DNA of 64,000 nucleotides, taken from contig OX359282.1 in NCBI GenBank assembly GCA_947179155.2, forward strand, positions 2,681,001-2,745,000. Direction: 5' to 3'. Of the stretch, positions 1 to 10,938 are shown piece by piece; within the stretch, counting starts at the first letter, position 1; each line of letters begins with the position of its first letter. The notes under the pieces are model-generated. The model was given only the letters and a program-made list of their open reading frames with translations. It did no database searches and was not told where the DNA came from. The position numbers were made by a program, and so were the translations under genes. The stretch comes from Hedera helix (Eukaryota > Streptophyta > Magnoliopsida > Apiales > Araliaceae).

Positions 1-8
1 ATTTTATT

Positions 9-600
9 ATGATACTGATGTCATTTTGTTTGTATGATTATAAGATGCTTGAGATAGGACAGTCTAGTCACATAGCTAATGAGGATTTCATTGATATCCA
101 TATAGACACTGCACAACCGTTGGTGGCTGCACCTAGAGAGGATCCGGAGTTTGATCCAGAGATGGAGGAAAGAGAGGAGCCAGTCAGAGCTTTTGTGATG
201 AGGCCTTACAGCGAGGATGAGGTTGAGTCGGAGTCTGAGGAGGAGGAGCCAGCTGAGTATGCTGATGGCATGAGCACTACTGCTAGTGACATTATCGAGG
301 AACTAACTACCAGGAATGATGAGCTGGAGGATAGAGTCCAGTATTTGAGGAGGAGAATCTGACCCATCAGCATTTGGAGGATCGGTACAAGGAAGTAGCT
401 TATTAGTTCTCTGGCGAGAACACGGAGCTGAAGGATTAGATAGCAGATCTGGAGGAGTAGGTGCAGAGGTATGAGGACTCTGTAGAGTATATTGGGTTGT
501 TAGCCCATCAGATGGTCGATCAGGATGTCGAACTGCAGGCTAAATTAGCAGAGACTGAGGTTAAGTTAGTAGAGGTCGAGCCTCAGTTGAACTGAAGGTT
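9..600 (+). pseudogene. Acidic coiled-coil ORF fragment of element A
   Basis: The first 117 codons are open and end at a stop at 360-362. The product is very acidic (runs such as ESESEEEEPAEYAD) and is followed by a heptad-like stretch (DIIEELTTRNDELEDRVQYL). After that stop, another frame continues the same kind of sequence (HLEDRYKEVA, then ENTELKD, QRYEDSVEYIGLLAHQM, ELQAKLAETEVKL) with several stops up to about 600. This is a decayed long coiled-coil protein or gag-like region of the retroelement. I do not recognise a specific family. The true start lies before the window or has been lost. Expression is unlikely. Confidence 0.45.
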
Positions 601-1458
601 TAGCAGGTACAGGTAGAGAAGGAGGCTATTAAGGCCCACTGACAGGAGGAGATATAAGAGATGATTGAGGTAGAGATACAGAGGGATGCCGCACACAGAC
701 AGATGATAGAACTGGAGGACAAGGTCCGTGAGAAGAAGGTGAAGATTGATAGGATCAGTTATGTCTATTGTTCTTCATTCGACAGATTTTAGAGCAGGGT
801 GCACTATTACCCAGTTGAGGAGGGTTAGTCCATACACACTAACAGTAAGAGCTTGGTGATGGCCATAGGCGATGAGGAGTATGATAATGCGGTTCGTCGT
901 GGGATGCGCAGTTATTAGTTGTAGTTATTTTATGCCATTGTATGTATATAGATACAGTAAAATCCAATTTTTGTTTTAGCAGAGGGTTAGTATGTTGTAA
1001 ATCCCAACTCTAGAAAGTTTGTAGGATATGTTTATGATTAGATCCCATTTTTTGTAGCCTTTCAAGGATATATGCATTTATAGCAGTATGCTTATGATGT
1101 AAGGTGCTATACACTATTGTTTTAGCATATGAATATAAATGCAGTTATGTTTATATTTATATGTGTTGAGGTGATTAATTATACCTTAGTTTTAAATTTC
1201 TTTAGCAATAAAATGAAAGTAAAAAGATGAGACTAATATAGTAACTTAAATTTCTTCTATACAGAAAAAGCCATCATGTAAAAGAAATCAACCACCACCA
1301 CCACCATCACCATCACCGGAGGAGTTGATTAATGCAGAAGGGGTACCGCCAAACCTAGTTCAAGAGTTTGTGGAAATGTTAATAAGAGCATTTCACGGAT
1401 AGATTGAGTAGCTTTAAATTTGTAATTCCGGGGATGAAATTCTTATAAGAGGGGAGAA
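601..1458 (+). other. Non-coding 3' internal region of element A with a proline-rich scrap
   Basis: No long ORF is present. Around 1286-1395 one frame reads a proline/serine-rich stretch followed by EELINAEGVPPNLVQEFVEM, which resembles the start of a gypsy gag joined by deletion to the element end. The sequence TTCCGGGGATGAAATTC (about 1426-1442), just before the purine tract, resembles the conserved pol end and PPT region of chromoviruses. Confidence 0.4.
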
Positions 1459-1917
1459 TGTAATAACCACGAATTCTAAGTTTATTGTAATGATGATTAT
1501 TAAATAATTATCAATGAGTTAAAATTTTATGATTGGATTAATTGTGCAATTACATAATTGAATGAATATACGTATGTATGTGTATATTTATGAATCTAAT
1601 AATATAGCAAGGTAGTAGAATTAATTAAAACAAGTTTAATTGGATTATATTTTAAGTCCAAATGAATTATTAAATTAAGTCCAATAAAATTAACCTAGTA
1701 GTCCATGAACATAATTATTTTATTGGTCCATGTTATAATTAAACTAGGCCAATACTTATTTTAATTAAAAGTAGCATGTGTTAGTTAATGTTAGCCCAAT
1801 GGAATGAATTAATTGAGGCTAAATAAATTAAATGAATGAACCCAATAGAATTATGTAAATTAACCTAAAGTGGAGCCCAAATTAAAGTCAAAAGTTGGTC
1901 AATATATACATGTATAG

Positions 1918-1924
<7 letters not shown>

Positions 1925-1957
<33 letters not shown>

Positions 1958-1972
1958 ACACACACACACACA
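1925..1972 (+). repeat. (AC)n microsatellite
   Basis: About 24 CA/AC dinucleotides with one T interruption, inside the element A LTR. The 77-codon minus-strand ORF across it encodes only VCVCV repeats and is not a gene. Confidence 0.95.
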
Positions 1973-2224
1973 GAGGTGTATATATGTATAATTATGCAAT
2001 AAAAATAAATCAAAAGAGAGAGAGAGAAGGGGGGTTGGCTGGCACATTGGGGCCCCCACTTGGGGTGAAGTGTTGCTCAATGTTCTTTCAATACACACAT
2101 TGCTTTAGTTGCTCAACAATCTTAGTCAACCACCTAGTCAATCCATCAAATAGTAAGCATGAATTAGCTTCTAATTTAACCAATGATAGTTAATTAAGGA
2201 ATTAATGAAGTGTTCCTAGAGTTC

Positions 2225-2233
2225 TATAAATAG
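2225..2233 (+). promoter_or_regulatory. TATA-like box of element A LTR
   Basis: TATAAATAG lies about 766 bp into the LTR and is followed by CACTTGTG, a plausible U3/R junction. The position suits an LTR promoter. There is no other evidence. Confidence 0.4.
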
Positions 2234-2579
2234 AATTCACCAACACTTGTGCATTGTTGATCATTTATTTACTTGCTAGCATTTTTAGAGAGAGAAAAGA
2301 TTCTAGTGAGAAGTGAGAGCATTGTTGGAAGGTCTTGAGAAATATTACACTAGGAGTGTATATCTAATAGTCAAGGTGGAGTCTTTAGCCAAGTTTATCT
2401 CAAGAAGAAGAAGAGCATCCAAGTCTAAGAGGTTTAAAAGTTTTCTATACCTACGTCTTTACATTTCTATGGTCGATATATATTTTAAATGGTCAAAATA
2501 TATTTTGAACGGTTCAAAACCTATTTTGATGCTCTATAATACTAGATCTTGGATATATATGAAGATTCCTGGTTGAATA

Positions 2580-3013
2580 TGTAAGACCCCGAATTTTATG
2601 AAATACAAAATTTATTTTTCTTCATATATATATTTTTTCTTGAAACAGTAAGTGGTTAAATTGACAACGTTAAAAGTTAAAGATGTTATGTGCATATTTT
2701 TTAATGTTGGACAATATTCGTTTTGTCGGAGAATATTCATTTTGTCAGAGAATATTCGGTCGTATGACGGTGCAGAAATAACAAATCATTGGTGGACCGT
2801 ACAATAGAATATTTGTCAGATATAGAAAACGACAAAAGTAACATTTTTAAATAAAAATAGTCAACGGTGTTAACTATTAGAATACCCAGTGATAAAAGAA
2901 TAGTACCATACGGTGTTTCATGATATTTTACTGTAGCACACGGTAATCTACAATAGCACACGGTATTGCACAGTATCTCATATTATTGATCTGATAACGT
3001 GGTCATTGCATAG
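2580..3013 (+). repeat. Chromovirus 5' LTR, first part
   Basis: Matches 23690 to about 24080 of the 3' LTR. It ends in CATAG (3009-3013), the target duplication made by the Athila insertion. Confidence 0.92.
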
Positions 3014-4239
3014 TGATGAGTATATTTTATACCTATGACTCGGATATGTTTAGGCTTAGTATTTGGTTATCTTTAAAGTTTTTTTAGTACATTTTATTCG
3101 CATTTATGTCTATTTTCTGCAGCAAGGTGAAAAAGGGGCAAAACAGGCATGTTCGGGGCTTAAATGGCAATTTTGTAATTTCTGGGAAAAGTATCAGAGC
3201 TGGCAGCGCTGGAATAGTACTACGGTCAGAGCTGGCAGCGCTGAGTCACAGATTTTGTCGGGCAGTTTCGCGTTTTACTGAAGATTCGAGTTTCCTAATC
3301 AATTTTGGATACTTAAAACCTACTTAGGGATGACTAGTATATATATGGAGGCGTGGGTTGTACAAGAACGAGACGGAAGATCAGTGAGAGCCTCCATACA
3401 CGTGAATTGACAAGCATCAGAAGACTGAGATTGCAGACAAGAGAGGCTATAAAGTTTCATTCGTTTTCTCTCTTTATCTCCTTATCTTGAACTTTTGAAT
3501 GTTAGTTATAATTATGATGATGGTTTCTTATTTGACTATGATGAACTAAACATTCAATTAGGATTTCAATGGAACCTTTTGGTTTACGATAATTAATTCA
3601 TGCTTATTTTCAGTTATTGATTCTATTTGAGTTGTTTATTATGTCTTATGCTTGAATTTATTAATTGTGTGCGTAGCAATTAATCGGATATCTTGGATGT
3701 AATTGAGAAAGGAATCTAAGATTAGATTTGGATATAATAACATATGAATTTGTTGATTCTTTTTAAGAGAATAGCATAATAGTGCATAGGATGATAATAT
3801 CTATGTGTCATATGTAATGTGGTGGAGAGTTTGTTCGTAATGAGTCTAGTTCAAGTTTATATTGCACGAATAGTAGCAAGGTAAGTGGATTATATCTTTT
3901 TATTATCTATTGAACAAAGTTAATAAATAGATAAGCAATCTCCGTTAACAACTCATGAAAATTAATCAGTTGAAAATAAGATGAAGAGATTATTATGATC
4001 AATTGGAGAAGTTGTAATCCTAAGCTTTAAAATATCTGAAAATCAATACTAGTTAGTTAGTATTTAATATTTCCATAATTAAAATTGTTACTCGTTTAAG
4101 TTAAATTTAAATTGATAATTGCATGATAATTAGAATATTTGTTATCCGTTCTCTGTGGGTTCGATATCCTTTTTACTTCTATATTACTTGATTGACCGTG
4201 TATGCTTGCGCGAATTGACCATATATAAACCGGACAATA
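3014..4239 (+). repeat. Athila 5' LTR
   Basis: 1226 bp, nearly identical to 13377-14603. It contains two copies of a GC-rich motif AGAGCTGGCAGCGCTG (3196-3211 and 3228-3243) that stand out from the AT-rich background. Confidence 0.95.
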
Positions 4240-4245
4240 AGTTTT

Positions 4246-4263
4246 TGGCACCGTTGCCGGGGA
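4246..4263 (+). other. Athila primer binding site (tRNA-Asp type)
   Basis: TGGCACCGTTGCCGGGGA begins six bases after the 5' LTR end. It matches the TGGCGCCGTTGCCGGGGA site of Athila/Tat elements except for one base (A for G). Confidence 0.85.
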
Positions 4264-4534
4264 ACGGTTCTAATAATTATTTTATTATTAGTTTTTATCA
4301 AGTTAGTTTTAATTTTAAGCGTTTTAATTTTCAGTTTTCCTTTGTGTTTGCAGCCTTTCTTCTATTCGAGACAGTTCGTGTTCTTGCAAGGGAGTGATCT
4401 TAGTATTGCATGTGCACCAAGTGTTGGCTTGCCTATCTTGGTTTACACAGATTACGTAGACACCGAAGCTGAAAAACTCCGCTAACGTACGTAAAACTAC
4501 GTTTTCCCGGAGTTAAAGCCTAGGTACCTCTAAT

Positions 4535-6528
4535 TTGTGTATGCACACGAGATCTAAAGGTCCGGAATTGGTTCCATACAAGGACGAGATTGAGCGAAGG
4601 TTTCGAAGGATTCGCAACTTTATTCACGAGACGGTGCAGAACCAAGAAAGAATGGCAAAAGAGGATCAGAAAACATTGCGGGAGTACGCTATGCCGCATG
4701 TTACGGAAATTCAGAGCAGCATCACAAGGCCTGCCATCACAGCAGCTAATTTTGAGATCAAACCCAGAACTATTCAGATGATCCAAAACTCAGTCCAGTT
4801 CGGGGGTTTACCAAACGATGACCCCAACGACCATATTGTCAGCTTCTTGGAGATATGCGACACTTTTAAATACAATGGGGTGACGGAAGATGCTATTAGA
4901 CTGAGGCTTTTCCCATTTACCTTGCGAGAGAAAGCCAAGAGCTAGTTACACTCATTGCCACCGGGATCCATTACAACGTGGAACGATTTGACGCAAAAGT
5001 TCCTTGCCAAATTCTTTCCACCGGCGAAAACAACGAAGATGCGGAACGATATTACTTCTTTCGTTCAGCATGACTCTGAGTCACTGTATGAAGCTTGAGA
5101 GAGGTTTAAAGATCTATTAAGGAGATGTCCCCATCATGGGATACCCAAGTGGTTACAAGTGCAGACCTTCTATAATAGTTTGTTCAGTCAAGTGAGGACA
5201 AGCATAGATGCAGCTGCAGGTGGAGCATTGATGGGCAAGAATTGCGAGGAAGCTTACAATCTACTTAAGAATATGGCTACCAACAACTATCAGTGGCCGA
5301 CAGCACGGGTGCATCAACCAAAAGCAGCGGGAATTCATGAAGTTAGTCCAATTACAGCCTTGGCGGCACAAGTGGCTACTTTGACAAAAAGGTTTGATAC
5401 GATGGCAATGCAGCCCATTCAGAACGTGGCCATGGTTTGTGAACTTTGTGCGGGTGATCACTCGACAGATCAATGTGCAATCAGTACTGAATCCGTTCAG
5501 TTTGTTGGAAATTATAATAGGCAGCAGCAGTAGTATGGAAACAACTCTAATACCTACAATCCGGGGTGGAGGAATCATCCAAACTTTTCTTGGAGGGATA
5601 ACCAAGCACAGAATCAGGCTCCAAGGCATGTAAATCCACCCGGATTCCACAATCAACCCTCTCCTCAGGCAGAAAAGCAAAGTAATTTGGAGGAGGTATT
5701 GGCAAAATTTATGGCGGGTACTGAATCAAGGATGCAGGCACAAGACAAGATCGTGTCACAGATGGATATGAATATTAAGAGTCAGTCGGTGGCCATTCGA
5801 AATTTGGAAAATCAGATGGGACAATTTGCCACTGCTTTGAACAATCGGCCCCAAGGAACCTTACCTAGTGATACAGAGATGAATCCACGAAGAGATGGAA
5901 GGGATCACTGCAAAGCAATTACTTTGAGGAATGGAAAAGAGTTGGAACAACCTGAAAACGAGGAGAAAGTAAGGAAATCACATGAGGAGGACACTAACAT
6001 GGATCAAGATTCAGTCAAGGAGGCTTGTGCGGAAGGTGACAAGAAGAAGGAGAAGGTCGAGAAGAAATCTGACGAAGTTAAATCAAACTCTTATGTACCA
6101 CCGGTTCCCTTTCCCCAAAGACTTCAAAAGGCAAGGGAAGATAAGCAATTTGCGAAGTTCTTAGAGGTGTTTAAGAAGCTCCAAATCAACATACCGTTTG
6201 CGGATGCCCTAGCTCAAATGCCAAGCTATGTAAAATTCATGAAGGAAATGCTATCGAAGAAAAGAAAGCTTGAGGACTTTGAAACAGTTGCACTTACGGA
6301 GGAGTGTAGTGCTATCTTGCAGAAAAAGTTACCACCTAAACTCAGAGATCCAGGTAGCTTTAGGATACCATGCACCATTGGAGACAAATTCTTCGGACGA
6401 GCTTTGTGCGACTTGGGTGCGAGTATCAACTTGATGCCCTTATCAATCTACCAACAGTTGGGTCTGAAGGAAGTTAAACCAACTAATGTTACTCTACAAC
6501 TAGCAGATCATTCATTGACCTACCCATA
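4535..6528 (+). pseudogene. gag: Athila gag and N-terminal protease, interrupted by three stops
   Basis: One reading frame runs from 4535 (second Met at 4541) through in-frame stops at 4943-4945 (TAG), 5096-5098 (TGA) and 5531-5533 (TAG). The protein starts MHTRSKGPELVPYKDEIERR. The retrotransposon gag domain lies around 4760-5160 (for example QFGGLPNDDPNDHIVSFLEI and RRCPHHGIPKW). A CELCAGDHSTDQC knuckle is at about 5440. A basic, charged linker (about 5950-6090) leads to the aspartic protease, whose motif LCDLGASINLMPLSIYQQLG is encoded near 6404-6463. The frame is then lost at 6520-6528 by a small deletion, and the rest of the protease continues in the pol frame. Two stops sit where Trp is expected and one where Gln is expected, fitting C-to-T deamination on one or the other strand. 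Confidence 0.9.
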
Positions 6529-9500
6529 GTGGAGGATATCTTGGTAAAGGTCGACAAGTTCATCTTTCCTGCAGATTTCATAGTGTTGGATTATGAAGAG
6601 GATAAAGAAATTCTAGTCATCCTTGGGCGTCCATTTTTGGCTACCGGTAGAACGCTGATAGATGTGCAGAAGGGAGAATTGACCATGAGGGTACATAATC
6701 AAGAAGTAACATTTAGCGTATTCAAAGCCATGAAGTTCCCAAAGGAGGTTGAGGAATGCTTTAAGATTGACTGGTTAGAGGTAGCGGTGGATGAGGGTTC
6801 TGAAGACAATTTGCGGGAGGATTCACTTGAGAAGGCATTGACTAATCCAAACGCAGCATATTTTCCAGATTGTTTTGAATATTTGAAGTTTTTGAATACA
6901 GCGTCACCGTATTTCCAAGTTGCAAAGAGGTTTGAATCCTTAGATCAGGAAGAGGGGTCCATCACCCGAGCAAAGACATCGTTGGAGGAGCCACCAGTTT
7001 TGGAGTTGAAGCAGTTACCAAATCATCTGCGGTACTCTTATTTGGGTGAGTCTTCTACTCTACCAGTCATTATTTCTGCATCACTTGATGAGGCACAAGA
7101 GGATAAATTACTGAGAGTGCTGCGGGAGTTCAAAACCACAATTGGGTGGACCATAGCAGATATAAAGGGTATAAGCCCGTCAATTTGTATGCATAAAATT
7201 TTGCTAGAGGATACTGCGAAACCAGTAATAGAACAGCAAAGAAGGCTAAACCCAATCATGAAGGAAGTTGTGAAAAAGGAAATCATAAAGTGGTTGGATG
7301 CAGGCATCATTTACCCCATATCGGACAGTTTATGGGTAAGTCCGGTGCAATGCGTACCGAAGAAGGGTGGCATGACTGTGGTGTCTAACAAAAACAACGA
7401 GCTAATCCCGACAAGGACGGTGACCGGTTGGCGGGTATGTATGGACTACCGAAAATTGAATAAGGCAACTCGCAAGGATCACTTCCCGTTGCCATTTATT
7501 GATCAGATGTTAGACCGACTTGCAGGCCATCAATTTTATTGCTTATTAGATGGGTATTCGGGGTATAACCAAATCTCCATCGCCCCCGAAGATCAAGAAA
7601 AGACAACCTTCACATGCCCCTATGGTACTTTCGCTTTTAGGAGGATGTCTTTTGGGCTTTGTAATGCACCGGCTACATTCCAAAGATGTATGATGGCCAT
7701 CTTTTCGGATATGGTGGAGCAGAATTTGGAGGTATTTATGGACGATTTCTCGGTTTTTGGTGATAGCTTTGATCTATGCCTTCAGAATTTGATCCGAGTA
7801 CTCAAAAGGTGTGTAGAAACCAATTTGGTCCTCAATTGGAAAAAATGTCACTTCATGGGGCAAGAAGGGATCATACTATGGCATCGAGTCTCGGTAAATG
7901 GTATCGAAGTGGATAAAGCAAAGATTGAAACCATCGAAAATTTACCACCTCCAACATCTGTAAAAGGAATCCGTAGTTTCCTTGGGCATACGGGATTCGA
8001 CCGAAGATTCATTAAGGACTTCTCAAGGATAACAAAGCCACTTTGCACTTTACTTGAGAAGGATGTGCCCTTTCGATTTGATGAAGCGTGTTGTGAAGCT
8101 TTTAAGATCTTGAAGAAAAAGTTAATATCTGCTCCTGTAATAGTTGCACCAGATTGGAACCTTCCGTTTGAACTTATGTGTGACGCTAGCGATTTTGCAA
8201 TCGGCGCAGTGTTAGGCCAACGCAAGGATAAGGTTTTCCATGCGATTTATTATGCTAGTAAAACTTTAACGGATGCACAGTCGAATTACACGACTACAGA
8301 AAAGGAACTTTTGGCAGTAGTCTTCTCTTTTGACAAGTTTCAAGCCTATCTCATTGGAACGAAAGTGATAGTTTTCACTGATCATTCCGCAATCAAATAT
8401 CTCATGTCGAAAAAGGAGGCCAAGCCAAGACTGATACGTTGGATCCTTTTGCTTCAGGAATTCGATCTAGAGATTAGAGATAGGAAAGGGACAGAAAATG
8501 AAGTAGCGGACCATCTATCTAGATTGGAAAGTTCTCAACAACAACACGGAGATGGTGTGATGATCAATGAGTCCTTCCTAGATGAGCAATTATTCTATGT
8601 CAAGCAAGAGGTACCATGGTATGCAGACTATGTGAACTACCTTGTAAGTCAGGTGCTCCCTCCTGAAATGAACTACCAACAGAAAAAGAAGTTCTTGCAC
8701 AATGTAAAGCAGTATCTGTGGGATGAACCCTTTTTATTCAAACAATGTGCCGATCTAATGATAAGGCGGTGTGTTCCCGAAGAAGAATGTGAAGGAATTC
8801 TACAGCAATGTCATTCATCGGATTATGGCGGTCATTACGGAGGAGAGAAAACAGCAGCGAAGGATCTCCAATCAGGATTTTATTGGCCATCTCTCTTTAA
8901 GGATGCCCACAAATTTGCCATACAGTGTGACAGATGCCAACGAGTAGGAAACATTTCAAAACGGCAAGAGATGCCATTAAACACCATTCTGGAAGTGGAA
9001 ATATTCGACGTCTGGGGTATTGATTTCATGGGGCCATTCCCGTCATCCTTCAATAACAAGTATATTTTACTTGCTGTGGATTACGTCTCAAAATGGGTAG
9101 AAGCAGTCGCTTTACCAACGAACGATGCCAAGGTGGTATTAAAGTTTATCATGAAGAACATTTTTACACGGTTTGGAACACCTAGGGCAATCATAAGTGA
9201 CGGGGGTACTCATTTTTGCAATAAGTACTTCCAATCCATTCTCACCAAGTATGGAGTTACTCACAAGGTCGCTACAACATATCATCCCCAAACCAGCGGC
9301 CAAGCTGAGGTTTCGAACAGAGAAGTAAAAAGAATCTTGGAGAAAATAGTGAATCCGAGCAGAAAAGATTGGGCGAAGAAGCTGGACGATGCGTTGTGGG
9401 CGTACAGAACTGCCTACAAAACACCTATTGGGATGTCCCCTTATAGGCTCATCTACGGAAAAGCGTGTCATTTACCAGTAGAGTTAGAATATAATGCTTA

Positions 9501-9900
9501 TTGGGCAATTCGACAGCTGAATTTTGATATGAATGCAGCCAGTGAGAAAAGACTGCTTCAACTGAGTGAAATGGATGAATTCCGTCTTCAATCGTATGAA
9601 AATGCCAAGTTTTACAAAGAAAAGATTAAACGATGGCATGATAGTAAAATCACCGAGCGAAGATTTGAGGAGGGTCAAAAGGTGTTACTGTTCAACTCTA
9701 GACTCAGGCTTTTCCCTGGAAAATTGAAATCAAGGGGGTCCGGTCCGTTCGTTGTTACCAAGGTGTTTCCACATGGAGCTGTTGAGCTAGAAACGGATTC
9801 CAAGCAAACATTCAAGGTCAATGGTCAGAGAATAAAGCATTATTGGGGTGATGAGGTGAACCGTCAACGAACCTCAATCAGCCTTGCCAACCCAGCATAA
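6529..9900 (+). CDS. pol: Athila pol: protease end, RT, RNase H, integrase (open, 1123 codons)
   Basis: The frame is open over 1123 codons, but the ATG at 6529 is incidental. The original polyprotein continued from gag, and a small deletion just upstream put pol out of frame. Residues 1-65 finish the protease (ILGRPFLATGRTLIDV). RT covers about 215-470, with WRVCMDYRKLNKAT and the catalytic VFMDDFSVFG (Asp-Asp near 405). RNase H covers about 545-667, with LMCDASDFAIG, TTTEKELLAV, FTDHSAIKYL and ENEVADHLSRL. The integrase zinc-binding HHCC is around 741-805 (HYGG ... CDRCQ). The D,D,E core has Asp near 832 (WGIDFMGP), Asp near 891 (ISDGGTHF) and Glu near 927 (QTSGQAEVSN). A C-terminal DNA-binding stretch ends at 1123. 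All catalytic residues inspected are present, so pol itself may be functional in sequence although the element is not. Confidence 0.93.
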   Translation: MEDILVKVDKFIFPADFIVLDYEEDKEILVILGRPFLATGRTLIDVQKGELTMRVHNQEVTFSVFKAMKFPKEVEECFKIDWLEVAVDEGSEDNLREDSLEKALTNPNAAYFPDCFEYLKFLNTASPYFQVAKRFESLDQEEGSITRAKTSLEEPPVLELKQLPNHLRYSYLGESSTLPVIISASLDEAQEDKLLRVLREFKTTIGWTIADIKGISPSICMHKILLEDTAKPVIEQQRRLNPIMKEVVKKEIIKWLDAGIIYPISDSLWVSPVQCVPKKGGMTVVSNKNNELIPTRTVTGWRVCMDYRKLNKATRKDHFPLPFIDQMLDRLAGHQFYCLLDGYSGYNQISIAPEDQEKTTFTCPYGTFAFRRMSFGLCNAPATFQRCMMAIFSDMVEQNLEVFMDDFSVFGDSFDLCLQNLIRVLKRCVETNLVLNWKKCHFMGQEGIILWHRVSVNGIEVDKAKIETIENLPPPTSVKGIRSFLGHTGFDRRFIKDFSRITKPLCTLLEKDVPFRFDEACCEAFKILKKKLISAPVIVAPDWNLPFELMCDASDFAIGAVLGQRKDKVFHAIYYASKTLTDAQSNYTTTEKELLAVVFSFDKFQAYLIGTKVIVFTDHSAIKYLMSKKEAKPRLIRWILLLQEFDLEIRDRKGTENEVADHLSRLESSQQQHGDGVMINESFLDEQLFYVKQEVPWYADYVNYLVSQVLPPEMNYQQKKKFLHNVKQYLWDEPFLFKQCADLMIRRCVPEEECEGILQQCHSSDYGGHYGGEKTAAKDLQSGFYWPSLFKDAHKFAIQCDRCQRVGNISKRQEMPLNTILEVEIFDVWGIDFMGPFPSSFNNKYILLAVDYVSKWVEAVALPTNDAKVVLKFIMKNIFTRFGTPRAIISDGGTHFCNKYFQSILTKYGVTHKVATTYHPQTSGQAEVSNREVKRILEKIVNPSRKDWAKKLDDALWAYRTAYKTPIGMSPYRLIYGKACHLPVELEYNAYWAIRQLNFDMNAASEKRLLQLSEMDEFRLQSYENAKFYKEKIKRWHDSKITERRFEEGQKVLLFNSRLRLFPGKLKSRGSGPFVVTKVFPHGAVELETDSKQTFKVNGQRIKHYWGDEVNRQRTSISLANPA

Positions 9901-10938
9901 ATCAGGAAGTAGTCAGGCTGGAAGACTCTAAAGCAAGCACTTGTTGGGAGGCAACCCAATCATCGTTCACAATTTATCGTTTTTAGTATTTGCAATTTTA
10001 TTTATTTATTTATTTATTTATTTTTCTCTATACTTAGTTTAGTCATTTAGTTTAATTTTAGGATTTCATAATCGTTAAGTATATGAGTTTCTGTAAACCA
10101 TGCTACTTATTGTCATATTTCATGTTAGGCATGTCAGCACGCGAACTAAAAGAAGAATCAAAATTTGAAAAAATAAAAATAAAAAAATTTCAGCAATAAT
10201 GGCCCGGCGCTGCCAGCGCTGCATCAGTGAAAGTTTCAGAGCTGCCGGCGTTGACCCATACTGTTTTGGGCGCTGCCAGCGCTATATCAATGTATTTTAC
10301 AGCGCTGCCGGCGCTGAGGTCTGATGTCAGATTTTAAAACACCTCGTCCAGACGGTTTTTACACACTAACGCACGCCCCTATTTTGCACACCGGGCTTCC
10401 AACATTCAACCGACTCCCAACCTCTAGCCCCCTCACCTTCCATCCGATTCGTGGGCATCTCAAGGATCAAAGCACCGCTTAACATCATCTTCGAAGCCTT
10501 CATTCGGATTGTTTTCTTCACTCCCCAGCCACGATTCGTTTACTGAGGAAAGGAGTTCCAGGTTGTTCATCCACACCAACGTTACCAAGTAAGTGCTTCG
10601 GCCCAATCATTCTTGACTCAATTGTGGGTGTATTGGAACCAAGTTCTTGTGCCTAGTTGAGTTGAATGGTGCACGTTTATTGTCTGCCGTTGTGTACTGT
10701 GTAGTTGTCTTCTTGGTGTCCTGGTGGGGTAACTGTTTGATTGGGTGGTGACATCTGGGTTGTAGTCTTTTGTGCAACTCTTTGGGGCCTGCTGCCGTAT
10801 CAAAGAAACCCTTTGTGGTGGTGTAATCTGGTTTGGGGGAGACCTTGTTCAGAGGAGACCTACACAGTGCACACCACGTGTTCGACGAATTGCCTCAACG
10901 ACAACTGAGTGTGATTTTGGCATACTTTTGAAGTTCTT
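9901..10938 (+). other. Athila post-pol non-coding region with palindromic GC repeats and a possible intron
   Basis: The Athila-typical TTGTTGGGAGGCAACCCAAT is at 9941-9960, directly after the pol stop. An ATTT microsatellite follows (about 10000-10023). At 10201-10313 there are four versions of a GCGCTGCCAGCGCTG-like motif, related to the LTR motif in the opposite orientation. A good splice donor (CCAA|GTAAGTG, intron from 10589) and acceptor (TTTCCAG|GAGG, intron to 10967) could form a 379-bp intron in front of the third ORF. No long ORF is present. Confidence 0.6.

Larger units (their letters stand above)
1459..2579 (+). repeat. Element A 3' LTR, first part
   Basis: Starts TGTAATAACC directly after the purine tract. 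It stops at the chromovirus target duplication GAATA (2575-2579) and continues at 26369. The piece holds an (AC)n microsatellite and a TATA-like box. Confidence 0.75.

Noticed and set aside
1865..2098. ORF over the CA repeat
   Set aside because: Translation of a microsatellite (VCVCVCV).
3063..3327. Short ORFs in both Athila LTRs (also 13426-13714)
   Set aside because: Identical because the LTRs are copies; no start context or motif suggests a protein.
5261..5680. 139-codon minus-strand ORF
   Set aside because: Antisense shadow of the Athila gag.
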